Positions 39,095 to 48,669 of a stretch of DNA of 64,000 nucleotides are shown piece by piece; position 1 is the first letter of the stretch, and every line of letters begins with the position of its first letter. This stretch comes from Ornithinimicrobium pekingense DSM 21552. Its GTDB lineage: Bacteria; Actinomycetota; Actinomycetes; Actinomycetales; Dermatophilaceae. The position numbers were made by a program, and so were the translations under genes. The notes below the pieces were generated by a model. It searched no databases and was not told the DNA's origin. It saw only the letters and a program-made list of their open reading frames with translations. The stretch spans positions 1-64,000 of the forward strand of contig NZ_ATWJ01000008.1 in assembly GCF_000421185.1 (NCBI RefSeq), given 5' to 3'.

Positions 39095-39724
39095 ATGCGA
39101 CGGGCACTCCTGACGGTGGTCGCCGTCCCGGCGCTGGTCACGGCCCTGGCCGCCTGCAGCGGCGACGACGGCTCCCCCGACCCGACCACGCCCCCGGCCG
39201 ACCCCTCCGCGGCCACCGCCCCCGGCGACGCCGCCGACGGCACCGCTCCGGCCGCGACCCAGGCCCCCGCCGGTGACGACACCGCGGTGGCGACGGCGAC
39301 CGTGGAGCCCGAAGACGTCGAGGGTGGTGAGGAGGGCCAGGCCGCCGCCGACGTCGCGGCGGCCTTCCTCGTGGCGATGGTCAACGCCCGGCCCGAGGCC
39401 TGCGACCACCTGCTGTCCTTCACCGACATCGAACGCCCGATGACCGCCGTCGAGGCCGACTACGCGATGTGCGCCGAGCTGCTGCCCGAGGTGCTCCGCG
39501 CCGAGACCGAGGCGCAGGGCCTGGACGCCGAGGCCGCGGCCGCGCTCGAGGGTCTGGTCATCCGCGGCGCCGACGTGGACGGCGACACCGCCGTCGTCGA
39601 CGCCGACAACTACCCGCCCGACCTCGCCACCTCCATGGGTGACGCCGCGATGACCCTCAAGCGGGTCGACGACCGGTGGTACGTCGACCTCGAGGACTCC
39701 TTCGCGGTCCCGACCGCCCCGTGA
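39095..39724 (+). CDS. Secreted lipoprotein of unknown function
   Basis: A 209-residue protein with a type II signal peptide: RR start, hydrophobic core and lipobox LAAC, Cys20 being the lipidated residue. A Thr/Pro/Ala-rich linker (to ~residue 85) leads to a C-terminal ~110-residue domain with two Cys and NARPEACDHLLSFTD. It would sit on the outer face of the membrane. Ribosome site GGAGG. The stop overlaps the menE start by 4 bp, which is odd for a secreted protein and suggests cotranscription. Confidence 0.8.
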   Translation: MRRALLTVVAVPALVTALAACSGDDGSPDPTTPPADPSAATAPGDAADGTAPAATQAPAGDDTAVATATVEPEDVEGGEEGQAAADVAAAFLVAMVNARPEACDHLLSFTDIERPMTAVEADYAMCAELLPEVLRAETEAQGLDAEAAAALEGLVIRGADVDGDTAVVDADNYPPDLATSMGDAAMTLKRVDDRWYVDLEDSFAVPTAP

Positions 39725-40830
39725 GCGAGGGTCCCCCCGACCTGACCGTGCGCCCGGGCGCCGGCTGGGCCGAGCTCTCCGGAGCCCTCGGGACGCTGCT
39801 GCGCGGCGGGCCGGGCGGTCCCGGGGCGGCCGTGCTGGCCACCTCCGGCTCCTCGGGCACGCCCAAGCGCGTCCGACTCTCGGGGGCTGCGCTGCGGGCT
39901 TCCGGTGAGGCGACCGCCCAGGTGCTCGGCGGTCACGGCCGCTGGCTGCTGGCCCTGCCGACCCACCACGTGGCCGGCTTCCAGGTGCTCGCGCGCTCGG
40001 TGCTCGCGGGCACCGTGCCGGTCCCCGTCCCCACCGCGCCGGGTATGCCGTTCGCCGCCGGGCCCTTCGCCGCCGCCGTCGCCCAGCTCGGCCCCGGCAG
40101 CGGGCTCCGGCTGGCCTCGCTCGTGCCCACCCAGCTCGCCCGCCTGGTCGACGACGCGAGCGGCGCCGGCACCGCGGCCCTGCGCGCCCTCGACGCCGTG
40201 CTCCTGGGCGGGGCCGCCGCCGACCCGGGCCTGCTCGTCCGGGCCCGGGAGGCCGGCGCCCGGGTGGTCACCACCTACGGCATGAGCGAGACCTGCGGCG
40301 GGTGCGTCTACGACGGGGTCCCCCTGCCCGGCGTCCAGGTGCGGGTGGACCCGTCGGACGACCGCATCCGGCTCGGCGGCCCGGTGCTGGCCGACGGCTA
40401 CGAAGGTGACCCGGTGCTGACCGCGGAGCGGTTCCCCGAGGACGCCGACGGACGCTGGTTCCGCACCGACGACCGCGGCGTGTGGGCGGAGGGTCGCCTG
40501 AGCGTCCTGGGCCGGGTCGACGACGTCATCGTCACCGGTGGGCACAAGGTGGAGCCCCGCGACGTCGAGGCCGCCCTGCGCCGGCTGCCGGAGGTGGCCG
40601 ACGCCCTCGTCGTCGGCGTCCCCGACCCCGAGTGGGGCCAGGCGGTCGCGGCCCTCGTCGTCGCCGCCGGCCCGGGGGACCCGCCGTCGCTGGAGCACCT
40701 GCGCAGCGCGCTCGCCGGCGTCCTGCCCGCCCACGCCCGGCCGCGACGAGCGTCCTGGGGCGACGCCATACCCCTGCTCGCGTCGGGCAAGCCCGACCGC
40801 GCCGCCGTCCGGGCGGCCCTGGAGCGGTGA
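39721..40830 (+). CDS. menE: o-Succinylbenzoate-CoA ligase
   Basis: A 369-residue ANL-family ligase that activates OSB for MenB. The AMP-binding P-loop is LATSGSSGTPKRVRL; the adenine/TYG motif is TYGMSETCGGCVYDG; RTDDRG, GRVDDVIVTGGHKVEP (hinge) and the C-terminal SGKPDR with catalytic Lys complete the set. Shorter than typical ligases because the N-terminal subdomain is reduced, as in other actinobacterial MenE. The GTG overlaps the lipoprotein stop. Confidence 0.92.
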   Translation: MSEGPPDLTVRPGAGWAELSGALGTLLRGGPGGPGAAVLATSGSSGTPKRVRLSGAALRASGEATAQVLGGHGRWLLALPTHHVAGFQVLARSVLAGTVPVPVPTAPGMPFAAGPFAAAVAQLGPGSGLRLASLVPTQLARLVDDASGAGTAALRALDAVLLGGAAADPGLLVRAREAGARVVTTYGMSETCGGCVYDGVPLPGVQVRVDPSDDRIRLGGPVLADGYEGDPVLTAERFPEDADGRWFRTDDRGVWAEGRLSVLGRVDDVIVTGGHKVEPRDVEAALRRLPEVADALVVGVPDPEWGQAVAALVVAAGPGDPPSLEHLRSALAGVLPAHARPRRASWGDAIPLLASGKPDRAAVRAALER

Positions 40831-40930
40831 GGCCCCACCCGGCCCGGCCGCCCTGCTCCCCGGACGTGCTGACCACCCAGGTGGCGGTGGCAGAATGGAC
40901 CCTTCCAGCCCAGCCCGAGGAGGAGTGCCC

Positions 40931-41206
40931 GTGCCCCGCGTGATCGCCGCCGTCGCGCTTCTCGCCTTCACGATCTACTGCGTCGTGGACGCCGTGCAGA
41001 CCGACGACTCCGACGTGCGTGGGCTGCCCAAGCCGCTGTGGCTGGTCATGATCCTGCTCTTCCCGATGGTCGGCGGCGTGGCGTGGCTCATCGCCGGGCG
41101 GCCGACGAGCATCCTGGAGACCCTCCTCGGCCCCCGCCGCCGCGGCGGTCCTCCACGCGGCCCGATCGGGCCCGACGACGACCCGGACTTCCTCAAGGGC
41201 CTGTAA
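40931..41206 (+). CDS. PLDc_N domain small membrane protein
   Basis: A 91-residue protein with an N-terminal membrane helix (RVIAAVALLAFTIYCVVDAV), the LPKPLWLVMILLFPMVGGVAWLIAGR signature of phospholipase D N-terminal domain proteins in split form (e.g. LPKPLW and AWLIAGRP), and a charged tail. Two GTG codons are possible; 40931 has the better distance from GAGGAGG. No catalytic PLD domain follows. Common next to menA in actinobacteria. Confidence 0.8.
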   Translation: MPRVIAAVALLAFTIYCVVDAVQTDDSDVRGLPKPLWLVMILLFPMVGGVAWLIAGRPTSILETLLGPRRRGGPPRGPIGPDDDPDFLKGL

Positions 41207-41216
41207 AGGACACGAC

Positions 41217-42101
41217 TTGGCAACCCTCGCCCAGTGGATCGAGGGGGCGCGACCACGCACGCTCCCCGCCGCCGTCGCCCCCGTGCTGGTCGGCACCGCC
41301 TCCGCGCACGCCCTCGGCGCCGCCGACCTCGGCCTCGCGGTGCTGGCCCTCGTCGTCGCCCTCGGGTTCCAGGTCGGCGTCAACTACGCCAACGACTACT
41401 CCGACGGCATCCGCGGCACCGACGCCGACCGGGTAGGGCCGGTCCGCCTCGTCGGACAGCGCCTCGCCGACCCGGCCAACGTCAAGGCCGCCGCCCTCCT
41501 GTGCTTCTTCGGCGCCTCGGTCGCCGGTCTGGCGCTCGTCGCGCTGGCCACCACCTGGCTGCTCCTGCTCGCCGGGGCCGCCGCGCTGTGGGCCGCCTGG
41601 CACTACACCGGCGGCCGCAACCCCTACGGCTACCGGGGCCTCGGCGAGGTCATGGTCTTCATCTTCTTCGGCCTCTTCGCCGTGCTGGGCACCACCTGGA
41701 CCCAGGCCCACCGCCTCGACCTGGCGACGGTCGCCGGCGCGGTCGCGATGGGCCTGCTGCCCTGCGCGATCCTGATGACCAACAACCTGCGCGACATCCG
41801 CGGCGACCGGGAGGTGGGCAAGCGCACGCTCGCCGTCCGCCTGGGCCCCGAGCGCACGCGCGCCCTCTACACCGGCCTGGTCGTCGGCGCCTTCGTCATG
41901 GTGCTCGTCGCGGCCCTGGCCCACCCGAGCGCCCTGCTCGCGCTGCTGGCCGCCCCGCTCGCGGTCCGCCCGCTGCGCATCGTACGCGGCGGCAGCACCG
42001 GCCGGGACCTGCTTCCCGCGCTCGCGCAGACCGGCCTGCTGCAGCTCGGGTATGCCGTCGCGCTCACCGTGGGCCTCGCGCTCGCGCCCGCCCTCGCCTG
42101 A
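41217..42101 (+). CDS. menA: 1,4-Dihydroxy-2-naphthoate octaprenyltransferase
   Basis: A 294-residue UbiA-family membrane prenyltransferase that adds the polyprenyl tail to DHNA. The two Asp-rich motifs are present: NYANDYSDGIRGTD and NNLRDIRGDREVGKRTLAVRLG. Eight or nine hydrophobic helices. The start is TTG with AAAGGA upstream, unusual for this window. It follows the PLDc_N gene by 10 bp. Confidence 0.95.
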   Translation: MATLAQWIEGARPRTLPAAVAPVLVGTASAHALGAADLGLAVLALVVALGFQVGVNYANDYSDGIRGTDADRVGPVRLVGQRLADPANVKAAALLCFFGASVAGLALVALATTWLLLLAGAAALWAAWHYTGGRNPYGYRGLGEVMVFIFFGLFAVLGTTWTQAHRLDLATVAGAVAMGLLPCAILMTNNLRDIRGDREVGKRTLAVRLGPERTRALYTGLVVGAFVMVLVAALAHPSALLALLAAPLAVRPLRIVRGGSTGRDLLPALAQTGLLQLGYAVALTVGLALAPALA

Positions 42102-42102
42102 C

Positions 42103-42143
42103 GAGACCCCGGGTCCTCGTGCGAGGAGGCCGGACCCGGTCTC
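42103..42143. terminator. Bidirectional terminator between menA and the DUF4229 gene
   Basis: GAGACC and GGTCTC close a stem that continues through CGGGTCC / GGACCCG with a 2-base bulge, and a GC loop. It fills almost the whole 43-bp convergent gap. Confidence 0.65.
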
Positions 42144-42144
42144 C

Positions 42145-42396
42145 TTACTCCTCGTCCTCCGCGACCCGCTCGGCCTCCATCTGCTCGCGCCGGCGGGTCA
42201 TGCGGGCCTCGACCCGGCGCTCAAGGCTGGCGGCCATCTGCTCGCGGTCGCGGGCGAGGAGGAAGTAGGACACGACCATCGACAGCAGCGCGCCGCCGAC
42301 CGCGGCCCACGGCAGCGAGACCTCGAGCAGGAGCAGGACCGCGAAGAAGCCGACGAAGATCATCAGCCGCATCACGGTGTAGCGGAACGCGATCAC
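42145..42396 (-). CDS. DUF4229 small membrane protein
   Basis: An 83-residue protein with two hydrophobic helices (TVMRLMIFVGFFAVLLLLEVS; GALLSMVVSYFLLARDRE) and a charged helical tail. It fits DUF4229, an actinobacterial family adjacent to ccsB. Function unknown; perhaps an assembly factor of the cytochrome system. The GTG overlaps the ccsB stop. Confidence 0.75.
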   Translation of the reverse strand: MIAFRYTVMRLMIFVGFFAVLLLLEVSLPWAAVGGALLSMVVSYFLLARDREQMAASLERRVEARMTRRREQMEAERVAEDEE

Positions 42397-43367
42397 GAGC
42401 TCACCCCGGAGTAGCTGTGCAGGCCGGTCATCAGCAGGTTGACGACCGTGTAGTTGATGATGATCGCCGCGAAGCCGGCCAGGGCCACCCACGTGGAGCG
42501 CCGGGTGGACCACCCGGTCGTCGCCCGGGCGTGCAGGTAGGCGGCGTAGACGGCCCAGATCACGAAGGTCCAGGTCTCCTTGGGGTCCCAGCCCCAGTAG
42601 CGCCCCCAGGCCTGCTCGGCCCAGATGGCGCCGGCGATGAGCGTGAACGTCCACAGCGGGAAGGCCACGATGTGCAGGCCGTAGGTCATCTGCTCCAGCC
42701 GACGGCCGGCGGGGAGGGCGGCGAGCCACCCGGTGACGTCGCCCTTGCGCTCGGCCCCGTCCTTGACCAGGTATGCCGTCGCCAGCGCGGCGCCGAGGGT
42801 GAACAGGGCGACCGACAGGGTGGCCACGGTCACGTGGATGACCAGCCAGATGCTGTCGAGCGCGGGCATGAGCTGGGAGGCCTCGGTGTACCAGGACAGC
42901 TTGGCCGCGCCGAGGAAGACGACGGCCGGGAGCACCACGAAGGCGCCGAGCCACAGCCGGTCCTGGCGCAGGCTCCACGCGGAGTAGACGACGAGGACGA
43001 AGGAGACGGTGAACAGCGTGAACTCGTACATGTTGCCCAGCGGCCAGCGCGAGACCGACAGCCCGCGCAGCGCCGTGCCGGCGACGACCGCGAGGGTGGC
43101 CAGCCACGTCAGCTGCAGGCCGACGACACCCCAGCGGCGTGACGGCGTCGGCGCCCGGCCGGGCACCGCGGGCGCGCCGTCGTCGGCGTCACCGCCCGGC
43201 GCGCCGACGGTGACCGGGGTCCGGGCGTCGGCCCGCAGGGCGCGCGGCTGGCGCACCGAGCCGGTCACGGCCAGGTGCACCGAGAAGGCCACCATGGCGA
43301 CGGCCAGCACGATGATCGCCGCCCAGATGAAGTAGTCGGAGGCGACGGCATACGTCGTGTTCGTCAT
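42393..43367 (-). CDS. ccsB: Cytochrome c synthesis protein CcsB (heme handling)
   Basis: A 324-residue polytopic protein of the System II cytochrome c synthetase. The WWD-type heme motif is WAEQAWGRYWGWDPKETW and conserved His residues flank it. With ResB it moves heme across the membrane and ligates it to apocytochrome c. A ~35-residue insertion rich in Gly/Asp/Pro follows the first helix. Its ATG shares a base with the resB stop. Confidence 0.93.
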   Translation of the reverse strand: MTNTTYAVASDYFIWAAIIVLAVAMVAFSVHLAVTGSVRQPRALRADARTPVTVGAPGGDADDGAPAVPGRAPTPSRRWGVVGLQLTWLATLAVVAGTALRGLSVSRWPLGNMYEFTLFTVSFVLVVYSAWSLRQDRLWLGAFVVLPAVVFLGAAKLSWYTEASQLMPALDSIWLVIHVTVATLSVALFTLGAALATAYLVKDGAERKGDVTGWLAALPAGRRLEQMTYGLHIVAFPLWTFTLIAGAIWAEQAWGRYWGWDPKETWTFVIWAVYAAYLHARATTGWSTRRSTWVALAGFAAIIINYTVVNLLMTGLHSYSGVSS

Positions 43368-45040
43368 CAGGAGTCGTCCTTGTCTGTCACCACGCGGCCG
43401 CCGGAGGCGGTCGCGATCCGCTCGAGGACCTGCTCGACGAGCTCGTCGAGCCCGGGGTCGGTGCCCTTGGGCAGGCCGGCGACGGTCATCTCAGTATGAC
43501 GTGCGCCGTCACCGGCCGGGTCCGGGGTGCCGGTGGCCGGCGTCACCCGGACGAACACCCGGCGGCGGCGCACGCCGAGCATGAGGCCCAGCCCGAGGAG
43601 GGCTGCGCCGGAGAAGACCAGGGCCGGGATGCGGCCCGGGTCGTGGCGGACCATGAGGCCGCCCCAGCGGATCACGGTCTCCAGCTCGATGGAGCCGCGG
43701 TCGCCGGCGAGCTCGAGCTCGTCGCCGGGTCGGATGAGCAGGCTCACGGGCGTGCCGTCGTCCTGGAGCACCTGGTCCATCGACTCGGTGTCCAGGGAGA
43801 ACACCGACTGGGCCCGACCCTCCGGGTAGAGGTCGCCCTCGAAGACGGCCAGCACGAGCGCCGGGTCGACCAGGTCCGGGAAGGAGGAGGTGGGGCCGAT
43901 CTCGGGGTCGAAGGTGAGCGTGGGCAGGAAGCCGCCCACGAAGCCCAGCGCGGGGTCGGCGCCGGGCACCTTGATGACTCCCTCGGAGGAGTAGGTGTTG
44001 TCCTGCGGCAGGAAGGTCACCGCGTCGCTGAAGAGGATCTGCCCGTCGGCGTCGCGCACGTTGACCACGGGGGCGTAGCCGTTGCCGAGCAGGAACACCG
44101 ACGTCCCGGAGATGCCCAGCGGGTCGTTGACCGCGAACTCCTCGGTGCGCGGGGCCGACGGCGAGCCCGACACGTCCTCCTGCACCGTGGCGACGCCGCG
44201 GAAGACACGGGGCTGGCCGAACTGCGCCCCCTGGGCCTCGGCCTCGAACTGCACGTCCAGGTCGTTGAGCTGCAGGGAGTAGACGGGGATGTCGTCGGGG
44301 TCGACCAGCGGTCCCAGGTGCAGGGTGTCGAAGGCGCTCGGCCCGGTCGTGACCGTCTCGCCCTCCTTGACGATGATCTCGCCGCGCCAGCCGAACAGGT
44401 GGCCGGCGGCGACGGAGACGATGACGCCGAGGACCGCCAGGTGGAAGACCAGGTTGCCGCTCTCCTTCAGGTAGCCCTTCTCCCCCGAGACGGTGCGCGC
44501 GCCGTCCTCCTCGGCCCGGAGCCGGTAGCGGCGTCGGCGCAGCTCGGCGCGGGCGGCGGCGACCACGTCGTCGGGGGCGGCGTCCAGGACGACCGAGCGG
44601 TGCACCGGCAGGCGGCCCAGGCGCGCCGGGGTGCGCGGCGGCTGCGCGCGCATCGCCTCCCAGTGCTGGCGGCTGCGCGGCACGATGCAGCCCACCAGGC
44701 TGACCATGAGCAGCAGGTAGATCGAGGCGAACCAGGGCGAGGCGTAGACGTCGAACATCCCGACGCGGTCCAGCCACGGGGCGAGGTCGGGGTTGTCCTC
44801 GAAGAAGCGCCGCACCCGCACGGGGTCGACGCCGCGCTGGGGGAAGATCGAGCCCGGGATGGCGGCGAGCGCCAGCAGCAGGAGCAGGAAGAGCGCGGTC
44901 CGCATGCTGGTGAGCTGGCGCCAGACCCATCGCGCCCAGCCCACCGCGCCCAGGCGCGGGCCGCCCAAGGTGGTGCGGTCCTTGGGGTAGCTGGGCTCGA
45001 TGCGCTCGGGCGCCTGCGTGCCACCCCTGTCGGTACTCAT
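43367..45040 (-). CDS. resB: Cytochrome c biogenesis protein ResB
   Basis: A 557-residue ResB/Ccs1 protein. Three N-terminal helices (MRTALFLLLLLALAAIPGS; YLLLMVSLVGCIVPRS; LVFHLAVLGVIVSVAAGHL), a large extracytoplasmic domain (about residues 200-430), and a final helix GAALLGLGLMLGVRRR. His in VFHLAV is the likely heme ligand. It partners with CcsB. ATG start preferred; an in-frame GTG 18 bases upstream is possible. The C-terminal tail is cytosolic, with a GLPKGTDPGL stretch. Confidence 0.92.
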   Translation of the reverse strand: MSTDRGGTQAPERIEPSYPKDRTTLGGPRLGAVGWARWVWRQLTSMRTALFLLLLLALAAIPGSIFPQRGVDPVRVRRFFEDNPDLAPWLDRVGMFDVYASPWFASIYLLLMVSLVGCIVPRSRQHWEAMRAQPPRTPARLGRLPVHRSVVLDAAPDDVVAAARAELRRRRYRLRAEEDGARTVSGEKGYLKESGNLVFHLAVLGVIVSVAAGHLFGWRGEIIVKEGETVTTGPSAFDTLHLGPLVDPDDIPVYSLQLNDLDVQFEAEAQGAQFGQPRVFRGVATVQEDVSGSPSAPRTEEFAVNDPLGISGTSVFLLGNGYAPVVNVRDADGQILFSDAVTFLPQDNTYSSEGVIKVPGADPALGFVGGFLPTLTFDPEIGPTSSFPDLVDPALVLAVFEGDLYPEGRAQSVFSLDTESMDQVLQDDGTPVSLLIRPGDELELAGDRGSIELETVIRWGGLMVRHDPGRIPALVFSGAALLGLGLMLGVRRRRVFVRVTPATGTPDPAGDGARHTEMTVAGLPKGTDPGLDELVEQVLERIATASGGRVVTDKDDS

Positions 45041-45060
45041 GTCCCCGTCCCCGGCCACCG

Positions 45061-45795
45061 TCAGATCACCGTGGTGAAGTTGCTGGTCAACCGGGTCTGC
45101 ACCCAGGCGGTCGCCTCGGCCCACACGCCGGTGAGCATGAGCAGGCCGAGCAGCACGAGCAGGCCGCCGCCGACGCGCTGGACGAGCACGTAGTGGTCGC
45201 GCAGCCAGCGGGAGGCGCGGGTGACCCAGCCCAGGCCCGCGGCCACGAGCACGAACGGCACCCCCAGGCCCAGGCTGTATGCGGTGCCCAGCACCAGGGC
45301 GCGCCAGACCTGGTCGTCCCCGGGCAGGATCGAGGTGCCGAGGGTCTGGATCGCGGCCAGGGCCGGTCCGGTGCAGGCGCTGAAGCCCAGGCCGAAGGCG
45401 ACCCCCAGCAGCGGGGCACCGGCGATGCCGGCGGCCGGGCGCCACCGCACCCGCCACTGCGCGGTGGGCTGCAGCAGCATGACCAGGCCGAGCGCGAGGA
45501 CGACGCCGCCGGCGACCCGCAGCAGCAGGCCCTGGTGCTCCACGAGCGCCAGGCCCACCCCGGAGATCACCACGCTCATCAGGAGGAACACCAGGGTGAA
45601 GCCGAGGACGAACAGCAGCGCGCCGAGCACGAGCCGGCGCCGCGAGGAGGTGCCGGCGGACGTCATACCCCCGACGTAGCCGAGGAAGCCCGGCACGAGC
45701 GGCAGCACGCAGGGCGAGGCGAAGGAGACCAGGCCCGCCAGCGCGGCGACGAGCACCGCGCCCAGCAGGGGCCCGGAGAGGACGAGCTCGCTCAC
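45061..45795 (-). CDS. ccdA: Thiol-disulfide interchange protein CcdA
   Basis: A 244-residue, six-helix CcdA/DsbD-like protein. The redox Cys pair is ASPCVLPLVPG and SACTGPAL. It passes reducing equivalents from thioredoxin to the membrane-anchored TlpA/ResA so that apocytochrome thiols stay reduced. The GTG overlaps the tlpA stop by 4 bp. Confidence 0.93.
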   Translation of the reverse strand: MSELVLSGPLLGAVLVAALAGLVSFASPCVLPLVPGFLGYVGGMTSAGTSSRRRLVLGALLFVLGFTLVFLLMSVVISGVGLALVEHQGLLLRVAGGVVLALGLVMLLQPTAQWRVRWRPAAGIAGAPLLGVAFGLGFSACTGPALAAIQTLGTSILPGDDQVWRALVLGTAYSLGLGVPFVLVAAGLGWVTRASRWLRDHYVLVQRVGGGLLVLLGLLMLTGVWAEATAWVQTRLTSNFTTVI

Positions 45796-46403
45796 CGGGC
45801 GGGTTCTCCGGCCAGCACGTCCTCGATGAGCCCGCGCAGGGTGGAGGCCTCGACGGGGCCGCTCACGCGGGCCGCCAGGCGTCCCTGGCCGTCCAGGACC
45901 ATCGTCGTGGGTGTGGCCACCGCCAGGCCCTGCAGCTGGGCACGGGTGCGGCCGCCGTCGTCCTGCAGCGAGGGGTAGGAGACGGAGTACCGCTCCTGGA
46001 ACGCCAGGGCGCTGGGCACCGAGTCGCGGCTGTTCACCCCGATGAACCGCACCGGCTCACCGGCCTCCGCGAGCTCGGTGGCGACCTCCTCCAGGTCCAT
46101 GGTCTCCTCGATGCACGGGCCGCACCAGGAGCCCCACACGTTGACCACGACGACCTCGCCGAGGTGGTCCGCGGAGGACCACGCCTCGTCCTCCAGCGTG
46201 GTGCCCTCCAGCGTGATGACGGTCTCGCGCTCCTCCGGCGCCAGGGCCTGGACGGTGCCGTCGCCGGCGACGTAGCCCTTCTGGTCGCCCTGGCGCATCT
46301 GGTCGTTGATCGTCGACCCCTCGCCCTGGCAGGCGGCGAGGGTGAGGGACAGGGCCAGCGCGCCGAGCACGCCGGCGGCCCGGCGGGGGGCAGGTCGCCT
46401 CAC
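45792..46403 (-). CDS. resA: TlpA/ResA-like thioredoxin lipoprotein
   Basis: A 203-residue protein with a lipobox LTLAAC and a thioredoxin-fold domain; active site WGSWCGPCIEE, cis-Pro in VATPTTMVL. It reduces the CXXCH cysteines of apocytochromes outside the membrane, recharged by CcdA. The GTG start overlaps the histidine phosphatase stop. The start choice gives an R-R-P signal N-terminus typical of secreted proteins. Confidence 0.92.
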   Translation of the reverse strand: MRRPAPRRAAGVLGALALSLTLAACQGEGSTINDQMRQGDQKGYVAGDGTVQALAPEERETVITLEGTTLEDEAWSSADHLGEVVVVNVWGSWCGPCIEETMDLEEVATELAEAGEPVRFIGVNSRDSVPSALAFQERYSVSYPSLQDDGGRTRAQLQGLAVATPTTMVLDGQGRLAARVSGPVEASTLRGLIEDVLAGEPAR

Positions 46404-47098
46404 CGGATCACCTCGGTGGACGTCCCGGTGACGTCCAGCGCGCCCGGCAGCAGGTGGGCGGCCGGCTCGGAGTAGCTGACGTCGACCACCTCGGAGCCGT
46501 GGAAGCGGACGGTGGTGAGCGAGGCCAGGGTGCACTCGCGGCGGCGGGGGTGGTGCCACAGCCGCTTGCGCTCCAGGGAGCGGCGCAGCGTCCACACCGG
46601 CAGCTGGTGGCTGACCAGGACCGCCTCGTGCCCCTCGGCCGCGGCGCGTGCCGCCTCGAGGGCCTCGGTCATCCGGGCGGCGATCTCGCCGTAGGGCTCG
46701 CCCCAGGACGGGGTGAAGGGGTTGGTGTAGGCCTTCCAGTGCCGCCGCCGCCACAGCGCGCCGTCACCGCGGCCCACCGTCAGGCCCTCGAAGTGGTTGA
46801 CCGACTCCACGAGCCGGTCGTCCACCCCCACCTCCAGCCCGTGGGCCGCCGCGACCGGTGCGGCGGTCTCCTGGGCGCGCTCCAGCGGGGAGGCCACGAC
46901 GTGGGTGATGTCCTCGTCCTTGAGGGAGTCGGCCGCGGCCTGTGCCATCTGCTGCCCGCGCTCGGACAGGTGGTAGCCGGGCAGCCGGCCGTAGAGCACC
47001 CCGTGGGGGTTGTCCACCTCCCCGTGCCGCATCACGTGCACGACCGTGACCAGGGTCCCGTCGGGCAGGGCGCGAGGCTCGCGGGCGGGGGAGGACAT
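46400..47098 (-). CDS. Histidine phosphatase family protein
   Basis: A 232-residue phosphoglycerate-mutase-like phosphatase. The catalytic RHG is VMRHGEVDNP; other elements are Arg in ASPLERAQETA, Glu in WGEPYGEIAARM and the second His in VLVSHQLPVW. Conserved upstream of tlpA/ccdA in actinobacteria (Rv0525 by memory), role unknown. GAGAAT lies 7 bases before the ATG, so leaderless. It starts the coupled run to DUF4229. Confidence 0.85.
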   Translation of the reverse strand: MSSPAREPRALPDGTLVTVVHVMRHGEVDNPHGVLYGRLPGYHLSERGQQMAQAAADSLKDEDITHVVASPLERAQETAAPVAAAHGLEVGVDDRLVESVNHFEGLTVGRGDGALWRRRHWKAYTNPFTPSWGEPYGEIAARMTEALEAARAAAEGHEAVLVSHQLPVWTLRRSLERKRLWHHPRRRECTLASLTTVRFHGSEVVDVSYSEPAAHLLPGALDVTGTSTEVIR

Positions 47099-47240
47099 GG
47101 GCGCGATTCTCCCACGCGAGGCTGGGACGTCACTGAGCCGGTCGTGCGGGCCGCCCCGTCCGGCCGGGCGCGTCCTCGTGCCGGGGAAACTTCCCCCGCA
47201 CGAAGCACCTCCCCCGGCACGGAGCCGTCGGTCGGCTGCC

Positions 47241-48581
47241 TCAGGCGATCTCGGCCGCCGACTCCTCGATGGCCGACACCACGGTCTGCACCGCCTCGTC
47301 GTCGTGCGCTGCGGAGACGAACCACACCTCGTAGCAGCTGGGCGGCAGGTGCACGCCGCGGCGCAGCATGGCGTGGAAGAAGCGTCCGAAGCGCTCGGTG
47401 TCCTGGGCCCGGGCGTCGTCGTAGTCGCGCACCTCACCCTCGCGGAAGAAGACGCTGAACATCGAGCCGACGCGCTGGATCCGGTGGGGCACCCCGTGCC
47501 GCCCGAAGGAGTCCGTCACGGCGGCCGTCAGCGCGTCGGCGACCTCGTCGAGGCGCGCGTAGACCTCCGGTGTGCAGGCCTGCAGCGTGGCCAGCCCGGC
47601 GGCGGCGGCCACCGGGTTCCCCGAGAGGGTGCCCGCCTGGTAGACCGGCCCCTCCGGCGCCAGCATCGCCATGACCTCGGCGCGCCCGCCGAAGGCCGCG
47701 GCCGGGAAGCCGCCACCCATGACCTTGCCGAAGGTGAACAGGTCGGGGGCGCCGGAGGCCGGCACCCCCTCGAGCCCGAGCCACCCGGCGGCCGACGCGC
47801 GGAAGCCGGTCATCACCTCGTCGCTGACCAGCAGCGCGCCGTGCTGGGCGGTGATCCGACGCAGCCCCTCGGTGAAGCCGGGCGCCGGGGGCACGACCCC
47901 CATGTTGCCCGGCGCCGCCTCGGTGATGACCGCGGCGATCTCGGAGCCGCGCTCGGCGAAGGCCCGCTCGACGGCGCCCAGGTCGTTGTAGGGCAGCACG
48001 ATCGTCTCGGCGGCCGCGCTGGCCGGCACGCCGGGGCTGTCCGGCAGGCCGAACGTCGCGACCCCCGACCCCGCCGACGCCAGCAGGGCGTCCACGTGAC
48101 CGTGGTAGCAGCCGGCGAACTTCACCACGGCCGAACGGCCGGTGAAGCCGCGCGCCAGCCGGATCGCGCTCATCGTCGCCTCGGTGCCGGAGCTGACCAG
48201 GCGCACCCTCTCCACCGGCTCGACCCGCCGCACGATCTCCTCGGCCAGCAGCACCTCGCGCTCGGTCGGCATGCCGAAGGAGAAGCCCTCGGCGGCCGCC
48301 TCGGTGACGGCCTGCAGCACCTGCGGGTGGGTGTGCCCCAGGATCATCGGGCCCCAGGAGCCCACGAGGTCGACGTAGCTGCGCCCGTCGGCGTCCTCCA
48401 GCCACGCTCCGCGGGCGCGTGTCATGAAGCGCGGCGTTCCCCCGACCGAGCCGAAGGCACGCACCGGGGAGTTCACCCCGCCGGGCACAACCTTGCGCGC
48501 CCGAGTGAGCAGGGCCTCGGAGGCCCGGGCGCCGTCAGGGTATGGGGTGTGCTCGGGGCTGCGGGTGGCGTCGGTGGTCAT
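47241..48581 (-). CDS. hemL: Glutamate-1-semialdehyde 2,1-aminomutase
   Basis: A 446-residue PLP-dependent class III aminotransferase-fold enzyme giving 5-aminolevulinate from glutamate-1-semialdehyde. Gly-rich motif [15 protein letters not shown], the PLP region [15 protein letters not shown], Asp in [10 protein letters not shown] and the Schiff-base Lys in [18 protein letters not shown]. Start ATG at 48581; CAGGCT is 6 bases upstream. It is separated from the hem operon by the MarR gene. Confidence 0.95.
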   Translation of the reverse strand: MTTDATRSPEHTPYPDGARASEALLTRARKVVPGGVNSPVRAFGSVGGTPRFMTRARGAWLEDADGRSYVDLVGSWGPMILGHTHPQVLQAVTEAAAEGFSFGMPTEREVLLAEEIVRRVEPVERVRLVSSGTEATMSAIRLARGFTGRSAVVKFAGCYHGHVDALLASAGSGVATFGLPDSPGVPASAAAETIVLPYNDLGAVERAFAERGSEIAAVITEAAPGNMGVVPPAPGFTEGLRRITAQHGALLVSDEVMTGFRASAAGWLGLEGVPASGAPDLFTFGKVMGGGFPAAAFGGRAEVMAMLAPEGPVYQAGTLSGNPVAAAAGLATLQACTPEVYARLDEVADALTAAVTDSFGRHGVPHRIQRVGSMFSVFFREGEVRDYDDARAQDTERFGRFFHAMLRRGVHLPPSCYEVWFVSAAHDDEAVQTVVSAIEESAAEIA

Positions 48582-48669
48582 CCCTCCAGCCTGCCACGTC
48601 CGGGAGGTGGCGCTCACCGCGGCGCCACCGCCACCGGGAGGGCCGCCGCCCGTCCCCGGTCGACGGTCC